The notes below the pieces were generated by a model. It saw only the letters and a list, made by a program, of their open reading frames with translations, did not search any database and was not told the origin of the DNA. Positions 19,357 to 27,869 of a stretch of 29,343 bases of DNA are shown piece by piece. How positions within the stretch are numbered: position 1 is the stretch's first letter; each line of letters opens with the position of its first letter. The stretch is from a virus: the IMG/VR virus record IMGVR_UViG_3300021963_000490, positions 1 through 29,343 of that record; one strand, given 5' to 3'. Made by a program: the position numbers and the translations under genes.

Positions 19357-21000
19357 TCAAGGTTTTTTTGTTAGATATTTGTTTACTAACGCATCATCAG
19401 ATTCTGTGGTTTTTAAAGAAGGTTTTTTTCTAAACTCAGGAATATCTGATGCTAAATCAAAATCTTCATCTGTAAAATTAGATCGTTTTGCAAGGGTTCT
19501 TTGAACTTCTAATTCTGCTCGACCTTTTTGTAAAGCAACCTTACGAATAGCTTTAATTGTGGCTTTTATTTTTTCTTGCGTATCTGTTGATGGAGTGCCT
19601 GAAAAAGCAGTTGATGCCATATCAACTAACCCACCAATAATAGATGGGTCACCACCAGCGGCTTGAATTTCTTTTTGACTTAAATCGCCACCAGCTAATG
19701 ATTTTGCCAATTGAACACGAGCCGCATTGAATGCTGAGAAATTATTTTGTTTTATAGATAGATCAAGATTTTCTAACGCAAAATCTGTTGCATTTACTGT
19801 ATCTCTAAATGGTTTAATTGTAGAAATTATGTCTGCTCGTAGTTTAGGAATATCTTTATATTCTTTTATTCCTGAACTTGGTACTGTGGCTTTTGCGGCA
19901 TCTAAATCATCTGCTTTCTTTTTGGCATTGACTGCTTTAATTTGTTCTTGTGTTAACTGAGAAAATGGTTTGAAGAACATATCTTTAGCAATAGCTTCTC
20001 TATCACTACCAACAGATGGTTCTTTCTCTGATTTTTCAAGATAGTTAACAACTTCAGCGTCATGTTCAGCAGTTCCTTCAGGAAATCCTTTACTTGTGGC
20101 AACTTTTTTAGCTTCTTGAATTCTTGCTGGTATTTTGTCTGGACTGTCAGCTTCTCTTAGATCAGAAATATTTTTACTTGTTTCGTATTTCGCCACACTT
20201 GCAGCAGTAAATTTACCAGTACGAAGCAATTGTTGAATTGGGTCAGCGGCTTGTTTCTCACGAGTTCTTTGCTGAATTAAACTTGTATCAAGCTCTAACT
20301 TATTACCAACATTAACAAGTGATGTAGCAAACTCTGTATCTCCAGCCTGATTTGCTAAAGTTGCTGCTTTATAATAAGACTCTGGACTACGCATATCTAT
20401 TTGCCTAGAAATAGCATTACGCATTGAAATTAACTGCAACTGTGGGTCTTTACCACCCAAAGCACTGCCAATAGCATCACCCAACTGTTGACCACCCATA
20501 TACAGGCTGTATTGCGCTCGTGCCATTGGACTAAGTGACGCAAATTGCATTGCCTGTGCTTGCATTGCTTCATTTTGCTTTTGTTGGTACAAAGCACGTT
20601 GCATGGCTTCTACTTCAGGAAACATTCCTAAGACACTTGTGGGTGCTGATGGTGCTGCTGCTGGTGCTGATGCTGGTGCATCATTTCTTGTATCAAGTGT
20701 TAAATTAGGAAAAGTAAGATCACTCTGTCCAGATAATAGTCGTTCTGGTGCTTGTGCTTGTGCTGGCGCTGATGCAGCCTCTGGTGCTGGTGCTGTACCG
20801 CTATTTGTTGATATTGACAAATCATCAAACAAACGAAGCGGAGGTCGTTCTTGTGTGAAAACAAGTTTTTCTTTGGGTTGAATAGTCCAAGAACCTTGTC
20901 CCTCATCAGTTACTATACGGGGATTCCATACATATGTAAATTCCATTCCATTTTGAATAAAATCTTCTGGTTTTGATTGATTATTGATTATTTCAGCCAT
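19357..21000 (-). CDS. Internal virion protein (547 aa) with Ala/Pro linker
   Basis: This protein has an N-terminal small domain (EDFIQNGMEFTYVWNPRIVT), a long Ala/Pro/Gln low-complexity linker (about residues 70-120), a Gln-rich helical part (ALYQQKQNEAMQAQAMQFAS) and a charged helical C-terminal half (FNAARVQLAKSLAGGDLSQK...). No enzyme motif is visible. It lies between two other ejection-type genes with gaps of 7 and 11 bases. It is probably an ejection or core protein; its partner would be the 926-aa protein. Confidence 0.72.
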   Translation of the reverse strand: MAEIINNQSKPEDFIQNGMEFTYVWNPRIVTDEGQGSWTIQPKEKLVFTQERPPLRLFDDLSISTNSGTAPAPEAASAPAQAQAPERLLSGQSDLTFPNLTLDTRNDAPASAPAAAPSAPTSVLGMFPEVEAMQRALYQQKQNEAMQAQAMQFASLSPMARAQYSLYMGGQQLGDAIGSALGGKDPQLQLISMRNAISRQIDMRSPESYYKAATLANQAGDTEFATSLVNVGNKLELDTSLIQQRTREKQAADPIQQLLRTGKFTAASVAKYETSKNISDLREADSPDKIPARIQEAKKVATSKGFPEGTAEHDAEVVNYLEKSEKEPSVGSDREAIAKDMFFKPFSQLTQEQIKAVNAKKKADDLDAAKATVPSSGIKEYKDIPKLRADIISTIKPFRDTVNATDFALENLDLSIKQNNFSAFNAARVQLAKSLAGGDLSQKEIQAAGGDPSIIGGLVDMASTAFSGTPSTDTQEKIKATIKAIRKVALQKGRAELEVQRTLAKRSNFTDEDFDLASDIPEFRKKPSLKTTESDDALVNKYLTKKP

Positions 21001-21011
21001 GATTTTTCCCT

Positions 21012-22067
21012 TTAATAGTTAAAACGAGCAGGGTTATAACCAACTTTAGATGAATCTACTGCTCCACCACTCCATGCGCCAAAATCAGTAGGCGATGGCG
21101 TAAAGTATTTTTCTAAACCTTGTTGAAAGCTTTGATTGTTTGAAAGACCACTTAGAGCAGTAGCAAATGGGTTGTAAGAAGCAGCTTGTTGTTGAGTCAA
21201 TGCCGCACCCATACCACCAGTAAGTAACGCCTGACCAACATTAGAACCAGCAGTAGCGGCTCTACCACCTAAAGCAGAACCCATCTCCAAAGGCTGTTGT
21301 CCAAGTTGCTCAAGAGTAGAACCAGAACCCAAATACGTTGTAAACGGGTTCAATGCACTGACTTGACCAGATTGATACTGACCCATCAACTGAGAACCAC
21401 TACCAAGCAATCCAGCACCAAATGCAACATTTCGTTGTCCCTCAGATTGAGCATTAGCAGCCAACTGAGCATCTTGTTGAGCCAAAGCGTTGTAATACGC
21501 TTCCATCTCAGGAGAGGCAGCACCAAAGCCAGCCGCACCGCTAGGACGCATACCTGTAGCACCAACAGACAAACCACCACGACCCTGTTGATACAACTGG
21601 TTCTGCAGTTGAGCCATTGATCGTTCACGGCTAGGAGCAAGCAAGTCCTGTTGCTGTTGCATATATTGAGCCGCAACCTGTTGAGGAGTCTGTTGCAAAT
21701 ACTGTTGACCCAAGCCAAACAGTCCTTGTGCGCCTTGCTGAAGTGGGGCGTACTGTTGCTGTGCTTGTTCAGCCTGAGTCAATGCACCGCCTGTAAGAGC
21801 CTGTAGACGGTCTTGGTAAGCCCTTAACTCAGGACTGACTTCGTAACCAGCCCCAATTACATTACCTTGTGCATCAGTCTGAAAGTTAGATGTACCGTAA
21901 CGAGTGGTTATGCCAACAGGACGAAACCTTGCCGCATCCGCTGCAATTCGTGCCGCCTCAAGTTGGGCATTGGCTGAAGTGCGAGCCGCACTTCTTGTGG
22001 CATCCCCCTGCATTGCGCCACCTAAGAGTGACAAACCTCCTCCAACTAATGCTGCTGTAAATGGCAT
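21012..22067 (-). CDS. Gln/Gly/Ala-rich internal virion protein (351 aa)
   Basis: The protein starts MPFTAALVGGGLSLLGGAMQ, a short glycine-rich hydrophobic segment, then helices rich in Ala, Gln and Gly with runs such as QAEQAQQQYAPLQQG and FGLGQQYLQQTPQQ. A motif TTRYGTSNFQTDAQGNVIG lies near residue 55. From memory this type is common in aquatic podophages next to other ejection proteins. A membrane-inserting or tail-channel role is inferred. Two other long antisense frames across it come from its CAG/CTG-rich codons and are not genes. Confidence 0.75.
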   Translation of the reverse strand: MPFTAALVGGGLSLLGGAMQGDATRSAARTSANAQLEAARIAADAARFRPVGITTRYGTSNFQTDAQGNVIGAGYEVSPELRAYQDRLQALTGGALTQAEQAQQQYAPLQQGAQGLFGLGQQYLQQTPQQVAAQYMQQQQDLLAPSRERSMAQLQNQLYQQGRGGLSVGATGMRPSGAAGFGAASPEMEAYYNALAQQDAQLAANAQSEGQRNVAFGAGLLGSGSQLMGQYQSGQVSALNPFTTYLGSGSTLEQLGQQPLEMGSALGGRAATAGSNVGQALLTGGMGAALTQQQAASYNPFATALSGLSNNQSFQQGLEKYFTPSPTDFGAWSGGAVDSSKVGYNPARFNY

Positions 22068-22068
22068 A

Positions 22069-22377
22069 TCAATCTCCCTTAATCAAAATTTCATCCACTT
22101 TAGACGGGTCTGTCTCGTCAGTAGCATGAATACAAAACCAAACACAATCTGTTATTGCCTTAACGCCATGCGTCAAGCCAGCCTTAATTTCAATACAAGC
22201 AGGAGCTTCAACAATCTCAAGTTCCTCACCTTTTAACACCACCACCTTACCCATAGCCAATATCGACAGATGACTAAAGTTGTGCGTGTGCTTTAGGATA
22301 GACATTCCAGCAGGGAACATTGACTCCTTGGCATACAAGCCATCAGAAAAGTGATGAATAATTTCAGGCTGATTCAT
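22069..22377 (-). CDS. Small cupin-like protein
   Basis: This 102-aa protein has a beta-barrel pattern with AGMSILKHTHNFSHLSILAM and then GKVVVLKGEELEIVEAPACI, which fits a cupin fold (H.H, later H, Gly turns). The frame extends upstream to 22413, but the ATG at 22377 is preferred and overlaps the upstream 51-aa gene by 14 bases. Cupin-like proteins do occur near phage tail genes; whether this one binds metal or sugar, or decorates the tail, is not known. Confidence 0.78.
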   Translation of the reverse strand: MNQPEIIHHFSDGLYAKESMFPAGMSILKHTHNFSHLSILAMGKVVVLKGEELEIVEAPACIEIKAGLTHGVKAITDCVWFCIHATDETDPSKVDEILIKGD

Positions 22378-22519
22378 TTGTTTGTTGTTGTTGAATGGCT
22401 GCCGCCTCTGCAAGTGTTTGTGCCGCTACTGCCGCATCATGAACTGCTTGTTCTTCAGCGGTGTACTCAACTTGAGTGACTATGCCTGTTTCTACGTTTA
22501 CTACGATTCTGTGTGTCAT
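22364..22519 (-). CDS. 51-residue Ala/Gln-rich protein after the tail fibre
   Basis: ATG at 22519 opens 51 codons to TGA at 22364-22366. It begins MTHRIVVNVETGIVTQVEYT, a strand pair, then an acidic/Ala helix (AEEQAVHDAAVAAQTLAEAA) and a QQQQ tail. The pattern of a short beta start followed by an Ala-rich helix is common in tail-fibre-neighbour or tail-assembly accessory proteins. It starts five bases after the tail fibre stop and overlaps the cupin gene by 14 bases. Confidence 0.7.
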   Translation of the reverse strand: MTHRIVVNVETGIVTQVEYTAEEQAVHDAAVAAQTLAEAAAIQQQQTNESA

Positions 22520-22524
22520 GATGT

Positions 22525-23514
22525 TTACTCAAAAAGGATGTTGATTGATCCAGCATCAAAGGTATCTGTGCCGTTGGTCGTGGTGATGCGTACTTGTGTG
22601 AGGGTGTCGGTTAATGTTTTTACGCCGCCACCCCAAGCATTAGCTTGGGTGGTTGGGTTTACCGCACCTAATACCCAATTTGCAGTCCATATATTACCGC
22701 TAACATTTGTAATTGTCATCATCCCCATACGGGTTGAAGCGGCAGTCCAATAAGTATGATTCTCTGTTTGGAATCCTGCGCTTAAAGCAGTTGAAACACC
22801 TGTACCACCATTACCAACAATTGTTACTGAGCCTGTATACCCAGTGTTTTCAATACCACCAGAATCACCAAGTTGCACTTGCATATACGCTGTGCTAGAT
22901 AAAGACACACCATTAAACATCACAGTTATACGTTTTACCCACGATGGGATAGAAGTAAAGTCAACACTTGTTTGCGTGGTAAGCGTAACCGCAGTGCCAG
23001 AGGTAAGAACACCAACACCTGTTGGAGTGCCACCTATTACGGGACTTGTTAAAGTTTTATTAGTAAAAGTCTCTGTTCCTGCAAGCGTAGCCAAAGTTCC
23101 AGTTATAGGTAAAGTTACGTTTGTTGTGCCTGTCAGAGTTCGAGTGTAAGCAAAGTTACCAGAACCCGTGACAGTCATTGCTACATTGTTTGCGACTCCT
23201 GTACCGCCTTGATCCGCCCCTAAAGTACCTGTACTCACCAAACCTTTAGATGCGTCTGTAAATACAGGTTTAGACGCTGTTAGGCTAGAAAGAATTGGTT
23301 GGGAGGTTAATGTTGCTACACCAGTAACAGCCAACGTAGGAATTGTTACCGTACCAGTAAAGGTTGGACTAGCCGAATCTGCTTTAGTTGCTACAGCAGT
23401 TGCAATGTTTGCAAACTCAGTATTAATCTCAGTACCCTTAACAACTTTTAAAGGATTACCAGATGCAAGAGCATCCTTGGTTGCAAAATTTGTTGTTTGT
23501 GTATAGTTTGACAT
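22525..23514 (-). CDS. Tail fibre protein
   Basis: This 329-aa protein has an N-terminal part with VKGTEINTEFANIATAVATK (about residues 23-42), the collar-like ASPTFTGTVTIPTLAVTGVA, Thr/Gly/Val-rich repeats in the middle and a distinct C-terminal domain (about 185-329) ending FDAGSINILFE, typical of receptor-binding ends. It probably attaches to the host surface. DNA here is locally rich in Thr/Val codons, giving several false antisense frames. Confidence 0.85.
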   Translation of the reverse strand: MSNYTQTTNFATKDALASGNPLKVVKGTEINTEFANIATAVATKADSASPTFTGTVTIPTLAVTGVATLTSQPILSSLTASKPVFTDASKGLVSTGTLGADQGGTGVANNVAMTVTGSGNFAYTRTLTGTTNVTLPITGTLATLAGTETFTNKTLTSPVIGGTPTGVGVLTSGTAVTLTTQTSVDFTSIPSWVKRITVMFNGVSLSSTAYMQVQLGDSGGIENTGYTGSVTIVGNGGTGVSTALSAGFQTENHTYWTAASTRMGMMTITNVSGNIWTANWVLGAVNPTTQANAWGGGVKTLTDTLTQVRITTTNGTDTFDAGSINILFE

Positions 23515-23522
23515 TTTTTCCC

Positions 23523-25082
23523 TTATGCAATCTTGCCATTTTTGGCTTGAAGTTCAATCTTTTGAATGGATAACTGACTGTTGTTTATATCCATCTCAAC
23601 CCCTATTTGAACAATTTTTCCCTTGCTGCTTGCATTTGTTTCTATTGTTGTTAATGCAACTCCAGATGTGTAATATGCTACTACTGTGGCATTTGCACCA
23701 TATTCAGCAATTCCATATTCAGCAGTTGTTTGAGTAGGTATATTTACTTGTGCAGAATAATAACTTCCTGTGAAATCATATCCCCACTTTAATGTTACCA
23801 ATTGATTAGAACCGCCAACAACAATAACCTTTATCTTCTTCAAAATAGAGGTAACATTTATATCACCAAGGTCAGAATTGTTTGTATAGTATGCCAATCT
23901 ATATGACGTTGCATCATCCAAGTATGTGCCGTATTTTCCAATATACCCATTCTTGCCAATCAACAAATCACCATTACGCCTTGCACAAAAAGATGTTGGC
24001 TCAATACTGTCCCAAATTGTTGACCTAGAAGAACCATCTGGCATGATTCCTTTTGTATCAAATGCGTAAACGTATTTTGATACTGGAAGATTTAACAAGT
24101 AAAGTGCATTTGTTTCAGAATATATAGCTTTAATATTTGATGCAGTTTCAGCAGAAACAGAACTCATCAAATCATTGCGAACATTCTTAGACAAATCACG
24201 CTCTGGAGATGACTTCTCCTGAATAGTCCTCATTAAAGAACGAACACCAGAGTTAGACAGGAACAACACATCAGTGCTGGTAGTTTGAATGCTATCCCTT
24301 GCAATACAACCGATACCCTCAACAGTGTCACTCAATTGCATTGAAGCTGGTGTAGTTGCACCCTGATAAATCAGAATCTGACGCTTACCAAAAATGAACA
24401 GAAAGCCATTGTGTGCAGCAAGTCCCGTAATCTCATCAGCACCATTGACCCACACACGGTCTACATTCAAAGAACCTGATGTACCTGTTGACCAAACATG
24501 ACCAGCAATCAAGTCAGAGAAAAAGACTGTTGCGTTGTTAGCTGTGGTGTTTGCCGCCCACAATCTACCAAAAGCAGATATAACAATATTTGCTGATGGG
24601 ACTGTAGCTACATAACCTGTCTTTTCTGAAACTCTACGATATGTTGTGGTTGAGACAGTAGGATCAAATATCAGTGGATCATGGCCTGATTGAAAGAAGT
24701 ATGTGATGCTATTGAGTGAAGCACATTGCCAATTGTTAGCAGTAATGGTTGGTGTTGTACCACCACCCCCATAGGTCAATTCAACCACAGCATTAGAGCC
24801 ATCAAGTTTGAATAACTTTAAATTTCCAGCAAATAAAACAGTCAAAGTTCCATCTGCTTGCACTAATTCATGGATGACAGTTACATCATTTGCACCTAAA
24901 GCACCACTAGAAGAATTTACCTTAGAGTATCCTTTGCGAGAACCAATCCGACCATACTGGTCAATGATTGCATTTTGAGCAACTAAGGCAAATCCAAGAG
25001 ACAAATCAAGAGGCGATTCTTGGGTATTCAACCCCTGAAAGCCAGGGGCTGTTAAAGAATAAGTCTGTAGTGCTTGACTCAT
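23523..25082 (-). CDS. Tail/stabiliser protein, probable beta-propeller (519 aa)
   Basis: The N-terminus SLTAPGFQGLNTQESPLDLS followed by ALVAQNAIIDQYGRIGSRKG is the usual opening of podovirus tail or head-stabilising proteins (P22 gp10-like or tail tubular B-like). The body is beta-rich with repeated short units (GRLWAANTTANNATVFFSDL, FLFIFGKRQILIYQGA). The C-terminus returns to a small beta domain. It follows the adaptor gene with a 4-base overlap, as expected for successive rings of a short tail. Confidence 0.82.
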   Translation of the reverse strand: MSQALQTYSLTAPGFQGLNTQESPLDLSLGFALVAQNAIIDQYGRIGSRKGYSKVNSSSGALGANDVTVIHELVQADGTLTVLFAGNLKLFKLDGSNAVVELTYGGGGTTPTITANNWQCASLNSITYFFQSGHDPLIFDPTVSTTTYRRVSEKTGYVATVPSANIVISAFGRLWAANTTANNATVFFSDLIAGHVWSTGTSGSLNVDRVWVNGADEITGLAAHNGFLFIFGKRQILIYQGATTPASMQLSDTVEGIGCIARDSIQTTSTDVLFLSNSGVRSLMRTIQEKSSPERDLSKNVRNDLMSSVSAETASNIKAIYSETNALYLLNLPVSKYVYAFDTKGIMPDGSSRSTIWDSIEPTSFCARRNGDLLIGKNGYIGKYGTYLDDATSYRLAYYTNNSDLGDINVTSILKKIKVIVVGGSNQLVTLKWGYDFTGSYYSAQVNIPTQTTAEYGIAEYGANATVVAYYTSGVALTTIETNASSKGKIVQIGVEMDINNSQLSIQKIELQAKNGKIA

Positions 25083-25726
25083 GTCGCAACAAACTCCTGA
25101 TTTTCAGGATAGCGAGTACCTTCTAATGCAATGTAATCAGCCAACATAGCTTTGTAAAGCAAATAAGCCTCAGATGAAGACAGACCACCATCTTCACCAC
25201 GTTCTACCAATGCACGGGCATAAGCATTCTGAGACACTAACGTATCAGCAACAGAAACAACAGTTGCATCTGATGACAACGTAGCCTGTGGCACTGTCAA
25301 AGCAAACTTGATTGTGTATGCACCATCAGGGATTGGATAAAGATTTACCTTGGTGTCGTAGCTGCCATCAACCCCATCAAAAGCAAATTCAGTAGGGATT
25401 GAGTTGACCAGTGGCGTAAAGTTCAGCTTGCGGTTCATGTCCACAAAGCTGATGTTTATAAGGCCAACATTGCTTGTGGTGTTGATTACATCCATCACTT
25501 GAAACTTCTGACCAGCACCCGTCAAAGAATAAGATGCTGTAGATGCCGCAGTAGTGACTGTGATGGTTTGACCTAATACATTCCACGAAAAGGCATCTTC
25601 AATCTGACGTTTTGCATCATTGACAAACTTGCCAATTAAGGAAGAATAAGTTGTTTCGGAAACAGTTGAAACTGTTGCTTCACGCAACCTTACGAGTACA
25701 TCGTTTACAAGTTCAAGGTAGGTCAT
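25079..25726 (-). CDS. Tail adaptor-like protein
   Basis: This 215-aa protein opens MTYLELVNDVLVRLREATVS, then SLIGKFVNDAKRQIEDAFSW. This N-terminal helical pattern is typical of phage adaptor/tail tubular A-like proteins that sit under the portal. A beta-rich middle (ITVTTAASTASYSL) and a helical C-terminus with ARALVERGEDGGLSSSEAYL follow. It overlaps both neighbours by 4 bases. Identity as adaptor is from pattern memory and gene order. Confidence 0.8.
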   Translation of the reverse strand: MTYLELVNDVLVRLREATVSTVSETTYSSLIGKFVNDAKRQIEDAFSWNVLGQTITVTTAASTASYSLTGAGQKFQVMDVINTTSNVGLINISFVDMNRKLNFTPLVNSIPTEFAFDGVDGSYDTKVNLYPIPDGAYTIKFALTVPQATLSSDATVVSVADTLVSQNAYARALVERGEDGGLSSSEAYLLYKAMLADYIALEGTRYPENQEFVAT

Positions 25727-26058
25727 GCTCTTGTCAACCCTTCTTCTTCAAATGTTGCTATAAAACTAAATGTGCTTGCAGATTGAGTAGTTATTTTTAA
25801 CTTATCGCCTTCTTCAAAAACAATGTAGGCATTGCCATCAAACTGCAAATAGTTTTTTGATGTGAAATCGTATTGAGTCAATATATCAAGAGTGGTATTA
25901 GTACTTGCGTCAAACCATTGAACAGTTATATGCTTGGTAGAACCACCTGTATTGTGGATATACATTACAGTAAATTTAGAGTAATAGCCAGTAGGACAGG
26001 TATAGACTGTAGTGTCTACTGCCGCTGTAGGACTAACACCAACTGATAATGCTCTCAT
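25723..26058 (-). CDS. Small beta-rich virion-region protein
   Basis: This 111-aa protein has strands such as VYTCPTGYYSKFTVMYIHNT and ITVQWFDASTNTTLDIL, Thr/Tyr/Phe-rich and without charge clusters, as in small decoration or tail accessory proteins. No family name is certain. It overlaps the adaptor gene by 4 bases and the next gene by 4. Confidence 0.75.
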   Translation of the reverse strand: MRALSVGVSPTAAVDTTVYTCPTGYYSKFTVMYIHNTGGSTKHITVQWFDASTNTTLDILTQYDFTSKNYLQFDGNAYIVFEEGDKLKITTQSASTFSFIATFEEEGLTRA

Positions 26059-26360
26059 TTTGCTTTTGCCTTGTTCCTTGCGGATATAGCTTGAGCTTTT
26101 GCCTTTGCGTCAGCCTTGGAATTAGCACCCCATGCCTTAAGCGAAAGAAGCAGTCTTGTTGGTTCACCTTTCTTGTCGTATTCAGCACCATCATTGCCAG
26201 CCATACGAGCCAAGAAACTTGCCCTGCGAGGGTTATCCCCCGACTTTACTGGTGCTTTCAAGTTACCACCAGTTTCCGCATTATAAGATGATCTACCCTT
26301 GGCATTCAAGCCGCCTTTTGGATTTTGACCAGCTTTTGTTTGCCAAGTAGGTGTTTTCAT
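26055..26360 (-). CDS. Conserved basic phage protein (DUF6321-like)
   Basis: This 101-aa, very basic protein contains NPKGGLNAKGRSSYNAETGG, then LKAPVKSGDNPRRASFLARM and a Lys/Ala helix at the end. The KGR.SYN..TGG.LK.PV..G...R..SF..RM pattern fits the DUF6321 type I know from phage capsid regions. Function is unknown; its charge suggests contact with packaged DNA or scaffold. Its ATG directly follows the TAG of the 51-aa gene upstream. Confidence 0.82.
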   Translation of the reverse strand: MKTPTWQTKAGQNPKGGLNAKGRSSYNAETGGNLKAPVKSGDNPRRASFLARMAGNDGAEYDKKGEPTRLLLSLKAWGANSKADAKAKAQAISARNKAKAK

Positions 26361-26516
26361 CTACTTCTTAGGTTTAGACATACCAGCTTCAGACAAGGCA
26401 ATTGCAACTGCTTGGCGAGGGTTTTTCACAACTTTTCCACCCTTGCCTGAATGCAAAGTACCTTCCTTATATTCACGCATTATCTTACCAACCTTTTTTT
26501 GGGTTTTGGTTTTCAT
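26361..26516 (-). CDS. Small basic phage protein, DUF6496-like
   Basis: ATG at 26516 opens 51 codons ending in TAG at 26361-26363. It reads KTQKKVGKIMREYKEGTLHS, then NPRQAVAIALSEAGMSKPKK. The REYKEGTLHSG and RQA.AIALSEAG blocks match the DUF6496 type found in phages and bacteria. It overlaps the upstream gene by 4 bases (ATGA) and abuts the next start exactly, so it is well fixed in the operon. Function is unknown. Confidence 0.85.
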   Translation of the reverse strand: MKTKTQKKVGKIMREYKEGTLHSGKGGKVVKNPRQAVAIALSEAGMSKPKK

Positions 26517-26830
26517 ACCAATTCCGTCACAGAAACAGTTGAAGTGGTAATTGCCGCATCCTTGATGAAGGCAATCTTTTGTGCAGGACTTACTCGCACA
26601 ATTTCAACGCAATTTGGTGGAATCATGGCTGATGTTGTAATGCTTGCAGTAGGACTTGTACCAATTGCATAGTGGCAATGACCTTGAGAACAAGCAATGC
26701 GAACAATAGTTGTAGTAGCCCCAAAAGCAGTCATCTGAACGCTGCTAGTAGTTACTGTTGCCACTTGGGTTGTGCCATTACTAGCAACGCCCCAAGCTAC
26801 TTGATTTGGATCGAGTTGAAATGTAGACAT
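26513..26830 (-). CDS. Small Thr/Ser-rich virion-region protein
   Basis: This 105-aa beta-rich protein has many Thr, Ser, Val and Ala residues (TQVATVTTSSVQMTAFGATT) and two Cys (ACSQGHC). It starts MSTFQLDPNQVAWGVASNGT. It resembles small decoration or neck accessory proteins in composition, but I know no family. It shares one base with the gene upstream (TAATG) and overlaps the next by 4. Confidence 0.75.
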   Translation of the reverse strand: MSTFQLDPNQVAWGVASNGTTQVATVTTSSVQMTAFGATTTIVRIACSQGHCHYAIGTSPTASITTSAMIPPNCVEIVRVSPAQKIAFIKDAAITTSTVSVTELV

Positions 26831-27015
26831 TATTTACCTCTTGAAGATTTTTTCATCATGTTAGTAGCCGTGCGGCTACCACGCATAGGCATACCCTTTG
26901 GCTTACCAATAGCAACCATGACAGTTACAGGAATACCCTTTTTCTTGCTGTATTCGTTTGCTTCTTTTTCCCCTTTTTCGGTGTAGGGAAACTTCTTTTT
27001 CCCAACTGAAGGCAT
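26830..27015 (-). CDS. Small basic phage protein (MPSVGKKKFPYT type)
   Basis: This 61-aa, Lys-rich protein reads MPSVGKKKFPYTEKGEKEAN and has a Gly/Met/Arg-rich end (GKPKGMPMRGSRTATNMMKK). The opening P.VGKK.FPYT..G...A..YAKK is one I recall in small proteins of the head region of aquatic phages. The frame is open to 27048, but the ATG at 27015 follows AGGAG and matches that start. Function is unknown. Confidence 0.78.
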   Translation of the reverse strand: MPSVGKKKFPYTEKGEKEANEYSKKKGIPVTVMVAIGKPKGMPMRGSRTATNMMKKSSRGK

Positions 27016-27025
27016 AGTATTCTCC

Positions 27026-27229
27026 TTATTTCCAGAGTCGATCAGCAATAAAGGTAATGATGCCGCCCATGAATGAAGCGATAGTCATACCCACCCAAAA
27101 TCCACCTTTGCCTTTGTTGGCAAGTTCAAGTAAGGCTTTCACATCAGTACTCAATTGAGTTACCTGACCATGCAAAGTCTCTACTTGAGCCTCTAACCGA
27201 CCAAAATCACGAGCATCTATCTCAGACAT
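27026..27229 (-). CDS. Small membrane protein, XhlA/holin-like
   Basis: This 67-aa protein has a coiled-coil start (RLEAQVETLHGQVTQLSTDV, residues 11-30) followed by one membrane span (GGFWVGMTIASFMGGIITFI, 42-61) and a basic end. This coil-then-span layout resembles XhlA-type lysis accessory proteins and small phage membrane anchors. It is far from the lysis cassette, in the head gene block, so a virion or entry role is also possible. Confidence 0.72.
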   Translation of the reverse strand: MSEIDARDFGRLEAQVETLHGQVTQLSTDVKALLELANKGKGGFWVGMTIASFMGGIITFIADRLWK

Positions 27230-27440
27230 TTGCTACCTTTCGGGGTCTTCCCATACGCTTAAATGTTGGAATTACAGGCGCAAATGCGGTATCTGTTCTA
27301 GTCTCTGATTCTACAGATTCTGTGGTTACTTCTGCCTCGTCTATCCTCACATATCCCTGATGACCCTTCATAGAATCAATATCATGTTGATATGTAAAAG
27401 TTACAGTGTTACCTGACTGAAGACAGCGAAAAGTAGCCAT
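27222..27440 (-). CDS. Small protein with C-terminal AT-hook-like motif
   Basis: This 72-aa protein has a compact beta-type N-terminal half (FRCLQSGNTVTFTYQHDIDS), an acidic/Thr-rich linker and a basic end KRMGRPRKVANV. GRPRK (64-68) is an AT-hook-like core. From memory the MATFRCLQSGNTV.F....DI..MKGH.GY opening recurs in small phage proteins beside the major capsid gene. The AT-hook echo of the small terminase is notable. It overlaps the next gene by 8 bases. Confidence 0.78.
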   Translation of the reverse strand: MATFRCLQSGNTVTFTYQHDIDSMKGHQGYVRIDEAEVTTESVESETRTDTAFAPVIPTFKRMGRPRKVANV

Positions 27441-27459
27441 AAAACCCTTAAATGAGAAA

Positions 27460-27476
27460 GGGGGGACTAGCCCCCC
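27460..27476 (-). terminator. GC hairpin, possible partial terminator
   Basis: Six G, ACTAG, six C form a strong six-pair stem just downstream of the gene ending at 27482. On the minus strand it is followed by TTTCTC, a weak T tract, so it probably reduces rather than ends transcription into the genes to the left. Confidence 0.5.
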
Positions 27477-27481
27477 TATCT

Positions 27482-27805
27482 TTACACCATACGGACAATA
27501 ACTATATCCATAGTGGCTGATGCCAAGTCCACTGTTGAACCTGACTCGTTTTGGATGCGGAACTTGACGGTATTGGCAGCACTGACATAGCCAGTAACTG
27601 TCAAACCAACCAAATCCACAGCCAAAGATGTACCAAGAACCATGTCACCCAAGGCGACACCAGCTACTGTTACATCATCTGTTTCACCAGCACCATCGAC
27701 TAGTGAGCCAGCATTTAAAGTACAAACAACTGACCAAGTATCGGAGAACAAACCCCGAAAACTGTCATTACCACGGCGTGTTACAACTGCACTTGCTGTT
27801 GCCAT
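27482..27805 (-). CDS. Probable head decoration or accessory protein
   Basis: This 107-aa beta-rich protein (SDTWSVVCTLNAGSLVDGAG, later TVTGYVSAANTVKFRIQNES) lies immediately after the major capsid gene and between two hairpins, so it may be expressed at its own level. Size and place are those of a capsid decoration or cement protein; the sequence gives no firm family. The start follows AGGAG. Confidence 0.72.
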   Translation of the reverse strand: MATASAVVTRRGNDSFRGLFSDTWSVVCTLNAGSLVDGAGETDDVTVAGVALGDMVLGTSLAVDLVGLTVTGYVSAANTVKFRIQNESGSTVDLASATMDIVIVRMV

Positions 27806-27827
27806 TTTGATTTCTCCTAATTAGGTT

Positions 27828-27860
27828 AAAAAAGTCCCCCCACCACTAGGGCAGGGGGCG
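27828..27860 (-). terminator. Terminator after the major capsid gene
   Basis: On the minus strand CCCCC (27859-27855) pairs with a G run (27842-27836) across a loop, followed by ACTTTTTT. It directly follows the capsid stop and is the best leftward terminator of the late block. It would raise capsid mRNA relative to the genes behind it. Confidence 0.65.
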
Positions 27861-27869
27861 CAACTGCAA

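Noticed and set aside
20603-20881. Plus-strand frame of 92 codons, Gly/Ala-rich
   Set aside because: It is the antisense of the Ala/Pro linker of the 547-aa protein; repetitive GCT codons keep all frames open.
21297-21718. Two overlapping long frames on both strands inside the 351-aa internal virion gene
   Set aside because: They arise from the CAG/CTG-rich repeats encoding Gln, Ala and Gly and have no start signals or protein-like composition.
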